A DNA stretch of 64,000 nt from Antedon mediterranea (taxonomy: Eukaryota > Echinodermata > Crinoidea > Comatulida > Antedonidae), in assembly GCF_964355755.1 (NCBI RefSeq), contig NC_092678.1, positions 15,658,922-15,722,921 of the forward strand, given 5' to 3'. This document shows, in pieces, positions 23,181 to 35,200 of the stretch. The notes below the pieces were generated by a model. That model was not told where the DNA came from. It searched no databases and worked only from the letters and a program-made list of their open reading frames with translations. The translations under genes and the position numbers were made by a program. The stretch's first letter is position 1. Each line of letters begins with the position of its first letter.

Positions 23181-24675
23181 ATTTTGCTTGACAGCGTGTG
23201 TCTTTTCTACCCAATATTTCTACTACTAATACTGGCAATATTGATGAATTTCCTATAGAGGTTGTAGTTACTGCTTGGCTTCCTTCTGGTATGTGCAGTA
23301 GAGGGTGATGAAAATACTTGCACTGTGCCCCTTTCACTACTTGTGAACACTATGTCTTCTTCTATTACAGACACTCATGCCATGACCTTTTTTTTAGACA
23401 TCCAAAGCATGCTTTGCCAGCCTTCATCTCATTTAATCTTTCTTGCGGTGTTTTCTCTTTAAGCTTGTTACATTTATCCGTCCAGTGACTGTCCGAACTG
23501 CAAATCCAGCATTTGTATCTTTTTGTTGCGGCTACTTGATTTACTTGAGATACTTTCGTATTACTGTTGGATCTAACTTGAGCAGTAGCCCTCATTCGTG
23601 ATTTCATTTCTCCCATCATCCAGTTGATCAGCTCGTTTAAAGTTGCTTCCTTATTATCTAGATGACGAAACCAAACTTTTTTGTCTTCAATGCTTAATTT
23701 CTGCTCTATCATGGCTAACACGTGATTGTTGTCCATGTCATTCGGTCTGCCAGCTTCCTTTAATGTGTTATAACTTCTGTTTATTAAATGTGTTAATTCA
23801 CAAAATCTGTTCTCTTCACCTTCCTTAAGTGGCTTGAATTTGTTTATATCTTGAGCAATTGCATCTGCTATAAACCTTGGGTCACCATATACATTATCCA
23901 GATAGCTCCAGGCTGCTCGGTAATCTTCACCTAAGCCTCTAATCAATTCCAGTGGTTTTCCTTGCAGACTGGATCTTAGAATTGTTACTGCCTCTCTATT
24001 ACTATATCTTGACTCTATAAATTGTCGGAAGTCGGCACGAAAGATGTAGTAGTCTCTCACATCCCCTTAAAACTTAGGTAGCTTTGGCCTTTCAATTTTA
24101 AATAAATCATTTTTTCTTGAGGATGGGTTGCTTGGCATCATTTGAGTATCGGCTGCATCATTTTCATCTAATTTTATAACAATTTGACCTTGAGCAACAT
24201 TTTCATTATTTCCATCGATCGCTTGACCTCTATCAGCTTCGCCATCAACTATTACTTGATTTGCCTCTAGGTTTTCTTCGGCTCCTTGAGCTCCAACTTG
24301 TTGTTCTGGTATTTCCTGATCTGGTATATCGTTTTGCTCATCTTGTTGATCAGCTTCTTGTTCTTCGTCAACTTCATCACCAATAGGATGGTATTCCTTA
24401 TTTCGAATGGAAAGTTCTAGGAAATTATCTTGGCATTCTAACATCCACTTCTCTTGCCTTTCACAGTCTTCATCATCTTCGATGACATCCATCAGCTGAT
24501 CGTGTTTCGTTTGTGTAGATTCGTATGCTTCACTTACTTTTAAGAAGACTTCGTTTCTTTCATTTTTTGGGCGATTCCTTTCTATCAGGGTTCCCATTGC
24601 GTTTGATAATCTTGTGAATTTAGCTTTGGCATTGCGTCTTTGTCTTTTTAGTTGTCGTTCGTTTTCCTCGGCCAT
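23113..24675 (-). pseudogene. Gag remnant of the BEL/Pao element with zinc knuckle
   Basis: The frame from ATG 24675 encodes a charged, coiled-coil-like N-terminal region and a very acidic Gln/Glu/Asp stretch, then meets a nonsense codon at 24067-24069. The same frame reopens at once with a DUF1759-type gag domain and a CCHC-like knuckle (CWICSSDSHWTDKC), and stops at 23365. A further fragment (23337-23113) in another frame contains the KYFHHPLLH motif that normally precedes the protease. There is a frameshift at the protease boundary near 23185. The gag product can therefore not be made as one protein from this copy. Confidence 0.8.
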
Positions 24676-24696
24676 CCCGGAGAAATTGAATTGTTG

Positions 24697-26100
24697 GAAA
24701 ACAACAACTCCTGCTAATTGTATATAAAGCCTTTTATAAGCTTTGTGTATTTATTCAATTTCTTTGGCAGGATATTTAGCTTCCCTTATTCATTATACAT
24801 TTACTGCATTTTATAGCTAAAATTACTATACACTAGATGGTACGCTCGCGTACCATCTAGGTCACGCCCACAGATGGTTCTCGAATATACAGTAATTTCA
24901 GCGTAACAAAACTGGCGATTTCAAATGTACGTACCGCAGGACTATAATACATTGTCGTTTACAGAAACGAATAAATAGACACGATGATTTATGTAGTCAA
25001 CTAAAATTAGCACCCTGGGAATTACTTCCGAAGGAGAAACTTATCACAAAATGAGTCCAAATTTTTGATTTGGACTCATTTAAAGAAACCCAATTTGTGT
25101 TTTATGTAACATTAGGGTTGAGGGATGGGAAAGAGGATAGGTACAAAGAGGAACAATTTTTAAATATATTCTGTATCCACTCAGTAACGAAATATTTTGT
25201 TCATGTTTTATAAGCCTATACTTAATATACCTCTAAATACAGTAAAACATTTGAGATTTAATACTTTGTTAAAACTGTCACTGTCATAATCGATTGAAAT
25301 ATTAAAGTACATGTCACGATACACCACTACGACGTTTATATTTTTGGTAACTATTAATTAATACAAACGTTGAGAAGGAACTGTCAGTATAAAGTTTATT
25401 TGTATATAATAATGTGTATTTACAGTATTGTCAAATTATTGCAAGAAGTTTATTCTCAAAGGGCCCATATATTTACCTACCGTATGTGTTAAACCAAGGG
25501 CTCATAAATTTACCTACTTGTGTTAAACCAAACTCTGGCAGACTGAGAGATTGGGATGTTCCATTCATCGCAAATCAATACATTTGTATAATCTTATATT
25601 AAATCTATCAAAATAGTATTTTTTAAAGAAAATCGGCCTGTCTTCAACATTATGATGCTGTACTCTAGCTGTTCAACCGGTTTTCAGCTATTAAAAACAA
25701 TTATCGTAGGAGGAGATAGGAAAACGCGAAGCCTCCTCGCATTTTTGTGGCGGGTATTTTTCAAGATGGACATCCATTAGACAGTGTATACCACGATCGG
25801 AAAACACTCCTATTTGGGGCAAATCGTTGAACCTAAATTCGTTTTAATCGTCAATAACTAATTATCTAACTTAATTTAATTAGTAAACAGGGTTACATCA
25901 GGTGGTTAAAATCAGCACCGAAAGTACGAACCAACTTTATATAATTTATATATAGATTATGGCTGTCTATCACCCTTCTAGTGACGACCTTTTGCCTATC
26001 GTGTGACTTGCTGCAACTAACTTAAATCATCTTTTAATTATACAAATGTTTCTTCCTTTCTACGCATGCGTGATACAAGCGATCGTTCTATAACGATCCA
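24697..26100 (-). repeat. 5' LTR of the BEL/Pao element, split by an insertion
   Basis: 24697-24832 and 25957-26100 align without visible differences to 20799-20934 and 20935-21078 of the 3' LTR. The 1124 bases between them are foreign. The last 28 bases of the LTR, present at 20771-20798, are missing here next to gag, together with the place where a primer-binding site would be. Confidence 0.9.
24833..25956 (-). mobile_element. Non-autonomous Helitron-like element inserted in the 5' LTR
   Basis: Comparison with the intact LTR fixes both edges to the base. On the minus strand the insert begins TCTATATATAA and ends CTAG. It sits exactly between A and T of the target with no target duplication: the 5'-TC...CTRR-3', A^T rule of Helitrons. 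The 3' end is a perfect hairpin with 13-base arms (CTAGATGGTACGC and complement) and a 2-base loop. The hairpin includes the terminal CTAG instead of lying about ten bases before it, which is unusual. No Rep/helicase coding is present. Confidence 0.75.
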
Positions 26101-26135
26101 GTAACAATACGTACAAAGGAATGCGGGCAGATTAA

Positions 26136-27049
26136 AGATGTATTTGTTCCCATGAAAAATATTTTTTCAAAATTGTTGGTTGAATATGCCATTTTAATGC
26201 CACGTAATTGGATCGAAAAGAAATTTATTTATCTGAAAAAAACTGTAATTTAAAGGAAAAATAGTCAAATTGGGTTTTTGGTTGAATCAGGGAAGAGTTA
26301 AATTACAATTTATCTCTTCCGTGGTTGAATTTAACCATTTATTTTCTCATTTTATAAGTGAAAACATTGCTTTTTCCCCGTGTTTGTCTACTGAAGTGAT
26401 TAAAGATGTATTGTCCCTTTGACTAATTCCAAAAAATATTTTTTTTTTCATATCGAAAAAAGGTTGGTCATTTTGAAGTATCATAATAGTTATTAACTTT
26501 CACCAAAAATTAGTCGGGAAAAAAAATAATTTAACCAAAATGCAGATGTTTTTTTGTTCAAAAAATAACTTTGACTTCCAGTCAAAGTTTTCAATCAAAA
26601 CATATCTCATAATGCTACGCACTTATTTGGCTACTCTGTATGCATAATCATAAAACTCCTCGCGATCTGTGTGAAACACCTTCTCAACCGTGACGAGTTG
26701 TAAACAATCCTAATTAGCATCATGAATAATGCATACTCATGGTTTGAAATCTTTGTTTACTTTCGCTTGCGACGATTTCCCAGACGAAATGTAATCTAAT
26801 TAATTTATCCTGTTAATTACGTAAAATTGTTGTTTTTGGCTCGAATTTTCGACTTAAAGTGAATAGCTTTAATATTACTTTGATATGGCCAATTTAAATT
26901 TAGAATATTTTTTTTGTTCATTTTTTGTGTTTCAAGGGACAATACATCTTTAACGTTATTATACTAAATTATATTAACTACAAACTAACCTATTCAAAGT
27001 CTGATTTAATTAATCTTCATTGTTCATGTTTTTGGGGGACAATACATCT
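26136..27049. mobile_element. M1 MITE (about 364 bp) interrupted by a second M1-type MITE
   Basis: Outer ends AGATGTATTTGTTCCC and GGGGGACAATACATCT, with TTAA at 26132-26135 and 27050-27053. It is colinear with the copies at 4016-4363 and 31336-31625 except for the 550-bp insertion described next. It starts only 30 bases after the BEL element's target duplication. Confidence 0.8.
26404..26949. mobile_element. Nested M1b MITE, 546 bp, TTAA duplication proven by an empty site
   Basis: TTAA at 26400-26403 and 26950-26953, with termini AGATGTATTGTCCC and GGGACAATACATCT. The uninterrupted relative at 31336-31625 has GAAGTGGTTAACTG at this position, with a single TTAA, which proves a TTAA target duplication. 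A near-identical copy of the whole 545-bp unit is at 51178-51721. No ORF. Confidence 0.85.
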
Positions 27050-27053
27050 TTAA

Positions 27054-28560
27054 GTTAAGAAGTAAAATAATTTGAGAATAAAACCATGATAAACATACCA
27101 AACTTTATTTCTAATATTATATAAATACACATAATAAAGTACAGTATAAAACGAGTTTTTATCTCTGGTCTCCATATGTATTATTTATATAACATGACAG
27201 GATAAAAAAAACATCCCATTTTAAATGTATGAAATGCTATATTTAGGCAATAAACTCTCAGTACTTGTTATGTTATTTGTTATAAACAAGTAAAGTTTTT
27301 GCTGACCTAGTTTTTTCTTGCACAAAATAAATTGATGTACAGGTATTAAACATTTGTAATAGACCAATTGTATAAACTTAAATATATTACTTTATTTGAT
27401 AGGCCTACATTTATATTGTTTCTTTAATTACTAGATTAACATTGCTGTCATTGTTTCGTTACTTACTGTTTTTCACGCTGCTGCTCTAGCCCGCTACATC
27501 CCATTAGGACTACTCAATCAGAAGCTAAAGCAAGCAGCAGTTATAGTTCTAAGGACAGACAGTTTTGTGAAAATGGAAACTCCACTATAATTTAGTGATT
27601 CCAGCTGCTACAGTAGACCCAAAAAACGTCTGGGAAAGAGTCTATTAGAACATGTCATGCTAAAATTACAAATCCCTAAGCATTTCTGGTATATTCACTG
27701 TCAGATATTCATTGAATTATTATCGAAACAGTCCATTAAAGTTTGTGTTTGTAATAGGATACTTCACAATTGAAATATCTAGGGTGATGAAGTGACCCCC
27801 AGATTTGACCTTAGCAATAAAATTAACTAAAGTGACAGAAATTGAGTATTCACTTCTGTAACAAAAAAATAATATTTATTCACATATAAAAAAAGAAAAG
27901 AAACCCAAAAACTATTGTCTGACAGACAATTTAAGTATTTGTTGCTTTAAATTACATTTTTTTCAGGTAAAATAACTATTATGTGACAATAAAATGATAC
28001 ATTCAAAAACATTTAAAATAAAAAATATTTTTCAATAAAGCGAGCAGCGTTTTTTGTAAGAAATATTTCTTGTTTTATACAGGTATGTATAATGTGTGTA
28101 CTTTTTCTCTGTGAATGCATAGTTATTGTGTGCCAAGATTGAAGACTATTATAATTATACCATGTCCACATGGTCACAAATATGTATTATTATTCTGATT
28201 GCCACAGATTCACATGTAACGATTCATTGTTTCTTTTTACATACCACCACAAGCTGTCGTTTTTCCCAGATAAGCATAGGTATGACACGCCAAGTGTGCC
28301 AAAATGTTTTTCTTTTTATGAATAAATTATTATTACAAATTGCTATTTATAATACAATGGCACAACCAGAATTCATAAAATAAAGTATAATGAAGTTAAT
28401 GTTAACATTTTAATATAATAGTACTATTACTTAATATTACTTTATTATTTTGTAGCATATCTCAGAATCAGCGTTTTCAAACCATGAACTCGGATTATGT
28501 ACATCGCAAGTTACTTGATCTTGTAAACTATCTGTTAGTATTCATTTATACTTATGATTA
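27054..28560. other. Region 3' of TRMU, no gene seen
   Basis: Noncoding. 27900-28045 is a degenerate M1-like fragment. AATAAA on the minus strand at 28446-28441 lies about 200 bases past the TRMU stop and is a plausible poly(A) signal. Confidence 0.45.
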
Positions 28561-28565
28561 TTGAG

Positions 28566-28640
28566 CCTACATAATGTAACTAGGTAGGCCTACATAGTGT
28601 AACTAGGTAGCCTAGTACATAGTGTCACTAGGTAGGCCCA
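28566..28640. repeat. Three-copy 23-26 bp minisatellite in the TRMU 3' UTR
   Basis: CCTACATAGTGTAACTAGG-type units repeat three times and end four bases before the TRMU stop codon (28644-28646), so they begin the 3' UTR. Each contains a TAGGCC word. Confidence 0.65.
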
Positions 28641-28643
28641 CAT

Positions 28644-31600
28644 TCATGTCATTGACCATGTACCAGCATGATAAGTGTCTTTATGTAAAGCATATAATGA
28701 TGGACCACAATGTAGTATTCTACCACTGCCTAGGCACTCATCTCCAACATAGAGCACTGCAAACTACAAAATTGAAAAATGTGCTTCAGTAAAAAGACAA
28801 AATAGTGCTTGAAACTTATAAAATGTGTGTAATAATAATATCCTGGATTTATATAGCCCCTAATGTTGTGAAACCTCTAAGAGCTGTACAAAAATTAATA
28901 CGATAAAATGGGATTCCATCCATGTGAAAAAAAAACCCAAACTGAAGTAAGGGGATACGCCTTCGTCACTAAACCAGGGATCGATCTAATTGAACCCTGG
29001 TCAGCACCAGGTGTGTCTCAGTCATCCTGGACTCAGGCGGCTCCTGCCCTACTTAAACTAGATCTAAAACAATCTAGGTGGCATGGTAAAGGAGAAAATA
29101 GGGATCAAAATGTGTATAACCTATTGTTATTGTGATATTAGTTTTAAACAAAGTGTTCCAATATAGGCTGACAACTAGTGCACACGTTTGAGAAAAAGTA
29201 GTAGAAGTTTAATTCCTCATTTCTCTATCAGAGATAGATGGCAGTTGATGTGCCCATATATGGACACAGTGATGTCATATCACTACCATATTTGGGCACA
29301 TCACTACCATATTTGGGCACATCACTACCATATTTGGGCACATCACTACCATATTTGGGCACATCACTACCATATTTGGGCACATCACTACCATATTTGG
29401 GCACATCACTACCATATTTGGGCACATCACTACCATATTTGGGCACATCACTACAAGTACCATATTTGGGCACATCACTACCATATTTGGGCACATCACT
29501 ACCATATTTGGGCACATCACTACCATATTTGGGCACATCACTACCATATTTGGGCACATCACTACCATATTTGGGCACATCACTACCATATTTGGGCACA
29601 TCACTACCATATTTGGGCACATCACTACCATATTTGGGCACATCACTACCATATTTGGGCACATCACTACCATATTTGGGCACATCACTACCATATTTGG
29701 GCACATCACTACCATATTTGGGCACATCACTACCATATTTGGGCACATCACTACCATATTTGGGCACATCACTACCATATTTGGGCACATCACTACCATA
29801 TTTGGGCACATCACTACCATATTTGGGCACATCACTACCATATTTGGGCACATCACTACCATATTTGGGCACATCACTACCATATTTGGGCATATCACTA
29901 CCATATTTGGGCATATCACTACCATATTTGGGCATATCACTACCATATTTGGGCATATCACTACCATATTTGGGCATATCACTACCATATTTGGGCATAT
30001 CACTACCATATTTGGGCATATCACTACCATATTTGGGCACATCACTACCATATTTGGGCACATCACTACCATATTTGGGCACATCACTACCATATTTGGG
30101 CACATCACTACCATATTTGGGCACATCACTACCATATTTGGGCACATCACTACCATATTTGGGCACATCACTACCATATTTGGGCACATCACTACCATAT
30201 TTGGGCACATCACTACCATATTTGGGCACATCACTACCATATTTGGGCACATCACTACCATATTTGGGCACATCACTACCATATTTGGGCACATCACTAC
30301 CATATTTGGGCACATCACTACCATATTTGGGCACATCACTACCATATTTGGGCACATCACTACCATATTTGGGCATATCACTACCATATTTGGGCATATC
30401 ACTACCATATTTGGGCATATCACTACCATATTTGGGCATATCACACTTTTTGATAGTGTAGACAGAACTTTAGAAAAAAGTATATAGATTGAAAGAACAG
30501 TCAATTTTACACAGGAAAATACTATTTCAATTAAAAACAATTCCCTTTCAATTGCAAGTCATTAATAATCAGTAAAATCCCTTAAAATTTAATTTAAAAA
30601 GTCCTGTAGAACAACTATTAAAGAGAGGCTTATTTCACGACGCTATACTTTACCACTGACAAAAAATATATGCGGTATAACAATGTTGTATTTTAATAAA
30701 CACTAGAAATGTTATACCTTACCCTGAAACTACCGTAAAACCTTGAAAGAAGCTCATCTCAAAAAGGCGGCCATCTTGAAAAGAAGCCCATCTCAAAAAG
30801 GCGGCCATCTTGAAAAGAAGCCCATCTCAAAAAGGCCATCTTGAAAAAATCCCACTCAAAAAGAAGGCCATCTTGAAAAGAGCCCACTCAAAAGGAAGGT
30901 CATCTTAAAAAGAGCCCACTCAAAAATACTAAAAAAAGAAGAAGCCCATGGGCTTCTTTTCGAGGTTTTACAGTATTTCATTTGAGACATAGGCCTAACT
31001 GTAACTATAATAATTAAATTCTTACCTGGCCCGGTGTTAGTGCTCTCAGAGGCTTTTTCAATGAAATTAGCAAACTGTTATCACTATTCAACGTCAGTGT
31101 ACAATCAACTAAAAAAATATTTTCTAACTTAGATTAACACAAAAAGTAAATTCTTTCCTCCATTTTAGAAGATGTTTGTGTGTACAATAATTACAAACGT
31201 GTGACATAATTTAAGCCACCTGAAACGGTAAGGGTAAACTTTGGTTTAAAAGTATATAACGGCCAAAAGCAGAGTGAATTTTGGGAAGGAAACAAACTAA
31301 GGAATTGGAAATCAAGTGGTATTAATTCATAACAATTTTATTGTTTAATATGCCATTTTAATGTAACATAACAGTTAACCACTTTGACCAAAAATAGGAT
31401 CGGAAAAAATGTATTTACCTAAAAAAACTGTATTTAAAGCAAAAAATGGTCAAATTGGCTGTCGCCAATGGGTTTTTGGTTGAATTTAACCATTTTATAA
31501 GTGAAAACATTTTTTTACAATTTTTTTTTACGGAAGTGGTTAACTGTATTCGAACTACAAAATAACATATTCAAAGTCTGATTTAATTAATCTTAATTGC

Positions 31601-32202
31601 TCATGTTTTTGGGGGACAATGCATAATATAACACTGTGTGAACACCATGGCATTTTCATACAGTGTGTGTAAGTCACGCCAGTCTTGCACTGTATGTGTG
31701 AACATACACTTAGATAACCTCAACAATTCCTTTACAATGGTATATAAATTACCTGGGACGTCTGCATGTTGGAAACGGAATTGGCACTCAAATGTTTTAT
31801 TAAGCTGCAACGTTGAGGGCATTGAACTTATCCAATGAACAGGTTCAGTGACAACAGATTCAGCGAACAGTGACGGATGATTTGTTGATGGTGCCTAAAC
31901 GATAAATTATAGTGCGATTAAAAATGAGATTCAAGTGACCAAGCGGTTAGGACAGGGGCGTTTATTGTACCTAAAGAGCCAACAAAATCAATATGGGTTT
32001 CGAGGTGGAGGACTATAAACCGTAGGTCCAGTGATCTGATCGGACTTCATAACCTTATTTGTTAACTATATTTCGCCTTATGACTTTAAGACTCGAAATT
32101 GAGCGAGTGGCCGAGCGGTTAAGACAGTGGAGCCGTATACGTAGCCATAACATCGGAAGGGGTTCAAGGCTCAGTCGCTCCATGGTTCTAGTGGTAGAAT
32201 GA

Positions 32203-32233
<31 letters not shown>

Positions 32234-35200
32234 ACCAGTGTACACACCTTGCTCATGTGCATTTTAAAGAACCTAGTACATCTTTTGAGACGAGTAGGTT
32301 AAGCATGCACTGGGCCCTCTAGGAGAACAGTCTTAAGGGTCTTTCACACCTGTTCCGGCACGGTTCCGGTCCAGCAAATCGAACATCAATGTTTCGTTTT
32401 CACGCGGCTATGCGCCAATAGATATGTGCGTTCGATTGGATTTTCCGGACTGAAGAATCTACCCAGTATAAAGAATAAATAATAATAATTGAGACAGGAT
32501 GATGGAACAAGACAACACAACAAGAATCAATTTAGCGATTTCTCAAAATTAATAAAACTTACAACATAAATAGTTCTTGTTGAAGTTTCTTTTTCTACTA
32601 CAAACCATTTATTATTCTTTGCAGGTATGCGGGCATTCTGTCCCAGTGTGTAAAGAAAACATCCTGCCAAAATAAAAATAATATTGTGAGGTGGTTTCCT
32701 GAAAGATTGTAAATCAAAACGGTACTGGGTATGACCAACTAGCGTTCTTGTCACCAACTAGTCATCCATTCATAGAAGTACTGATGTAGTAGCCTATCTG
32801 TACGGTGACCATAGAATGTGACCCGAGACAAAACTTCTTATTTTTTAGGACTCTTGGGGGGGATTCCATTCGAGATGGGCTTCTTTTTGAGATGGGCTTC
32901 TTTTGAGATGGACTTCTTTTTGAGATGAGTTTCTTTTTAAGATTACTTTTGCAAACTGAAGAGAAATGAATGCTGTAAAGTTTGTGAATTTTTACTAAAA
33001 CATTTTTACATATTGCCAAGGAAGCAGACAAGAAGATACAAGATGTAATCAAAGTACCATTTAGAAAACAATAAAGTGTACAAATAAGTATATCATGATG
33101 CTTGATTGTTGAGAAAATTAAGGGCTGTTGTCATTAATATATTAGGAACTTTTAAATTGAGTGAATGTGCACACTGCGGTCACGTCCACATGGTTTATAG
33201 TCAACTGTTCTCGTCGACAGATATATGAACATTTAGATTAAGTGGATATTTATGTTGACATGCCGATGAACGTATGACGTAATGACCTCGGCATCTGACC
33301 TTGTAATCTCTATAGTAGTGCTTGTCCGTGGTTCTATTACACCACGCTGGCCCAGCAAATATGGTTCATATTATTTAGTAAAAGGCTTACCGTTGTGGTG
33401 CCCAATAACTTCACCGTCTTCAATTGAAATAAACTTTCCCGGTGCTGGCTCCACATACTGTCAATAAACATAAAAATAATCAATTAACAGGAATATTTAC
33501 ATAAAAATATTACGAAAACACAATATACTGCAGTAATTATGGTATCTTCAGGGTAGATAAAACATTTAGAAAACAGAGGGGACATGAACAACCGATAGAC
33601 TTTTGGTATCGTGTCTGGCGACAACAAACAGCCTCCGTATCTTGTTGAGGCCTGTTCTTTTTCCCCCAAGATTTCCCGAGTTTGTACTGCTCATGTGTGC
33701 TTAGTCCTTTGATATAACTGACCAATCACAGTACACATTTTCAAATTTCAATTATTGGAGTGCGACCTTTTTTGTTTGCTTTTTTAAAATACTTATCCCA
33801 GGATTTCAAAAGGTTGGCGAATGTGTGTATAATAAAAAAAAAGGTGATAAGTCTGGAGATCAATGTATGTTACAACATGTTAAAAGTTTTAATCTATAAA
33901 TATGTAAAAAGGGTATTAGGTGGAAATAATTAATTGTTGGTCTTTTGATTGTCTTTTTTTTGTCACTTTAGACATGATACCGTACAAGAATTGTCTGTCA
34001 TGAAGTGTCAGACATTCAATAGTATAATTATTTTAAAAGAACAAATTATGAATGTCTTACCTCTTGAATAAATTGGTGAAAATTTCGCTGACCTATAAAA
34101 CATATTCCCATGCTCTTAAATAAATACATATGAAATAAAAATGTAAGTATAAATAATAAATTTGGGATGCACTGAAAAATGCTCAGTATCACAATATAAT
34201 TTATAAACATACTTTATAACCATACTTTTTTACGTATATAGACATGATTGCATATAGGATAGTACAGTACTCCTTTGGGTCACCACTATTATTAAGGGAA
34301 CTTCCCATGAAAGGAAGAAGCGGCAATATATGGCATAACCTAGCATTGTGGGGAAAATTTGGTTGGGTTACAAAGGTTTCGCCATAATAGGGTTTCTATT
34401 GTAGTGAAAAGCAAAGGCCACCACATGTGGTTACATCATTGTTGAAAGATTGACGACATTGATTGAAAACAATCCCAGCTTTATTGAATCAATTGTATTA
34501 ATTTTGTTAATGCTGCCCTCTATTGTTGGGTGAAAAAAATAGTTGTATGCTACCCTCTATTGCTGAGACAGCAGAAACCAAAAGACCTACTACACAAGCG
34601 GAAGGAATGGAATAAAGTTGAATAAAAACTGCGTGATCGATATAAACTAACCTCCTTCTTTTTAACAATTTTCTCCAAGCCAGCTTGGAGTGCAATGTCT
34701 TTGACGACATTTTTTGTCAAGTCGCCAATTGGAAATATAACCTTTTGCAGAGCTTCCTGTCTGACTTGCGACAAAAAGAAGGTCTGATCTTTCCAAGTAT
34801 CCACTGGCTTCATTAACTTTACTCCTGAAAAACATAAATTGTGGTAATGAAGTTGCATGTAAATCCTTTAAATTGTTAGAGGTCCCCAGTTGGATAGGTG
34901 ACATAATGTGTGGCCAAACAATAAATCATTTTGGTGTAACAAACCATGTCATTACTAAAATTAGGTAAAAAAAACCTTGGAAAGTAAGTCTTGAAACAAG
35001 TTTGCAGTATATTGGTCTATTAATAAGGCATATATCTGACTGGTCTGTTTCAAGGAGATTTAGTTACTCCAACTCCTTGCTGTTTCTTTACAGTGCAAGT
35101 ACAGTGTTCTCCCCAGGCCTTTGAAGCGTCACGGTACCGTGACGCTTGGGTTCTCTACCGTGACGCTTTACGGTCGGCCGTGACGCTTAAAACCTTATCC

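Larger units (their letters stand above)
20771..26100 (-). mobile_element. BEL/Pao LTR retrotransposon, internally deleted, GTAAC target duplication
   Basis: GTAAC flanks the element on both sides (20766-20770 and 26101-26105). The LTR is TG...CA and 308 bp at the 3' end. A polypurine tract (GAAGGAGGAGGA on the minus strand) abuts the 3' LTR at 21079-21090. Gag and pol read leftwards. Excluding a Helitron-like insert in the 5' LTR the element is about 4.2 kb, shorter than usual because the reverse transcriptase core and the first half of integrase are missing. The end of the 5' LTR (28 bases) and the expected primer-binding site are also absent. The remaining LTR sequences look identical by eye, which argues for a recent insertion of an already defective copy, mobilised by machinery from elsewhere. 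Confidence 0.9.

Noticed and set aside
29281-30441. CRISPR-like array
   Set aside because: Units are contiguous with no spacers, in an animal genome.
29188-30540. Four overlapping ORFs of 403-421 codons on both strands
   Set aside because: They are reading-frame artefacts of a 21-bp tandem array whose unit has no stop in these frames; products would be pure 7-residue repeats and the site is an intron of TRMU.
32098-32175. tRNA gene (Ser/Leu-like A and B boxes)
   Set aside because: No complete cloverleaf with anticodon arm; it continues into a SINE body and has a diverged sister copy next to it.
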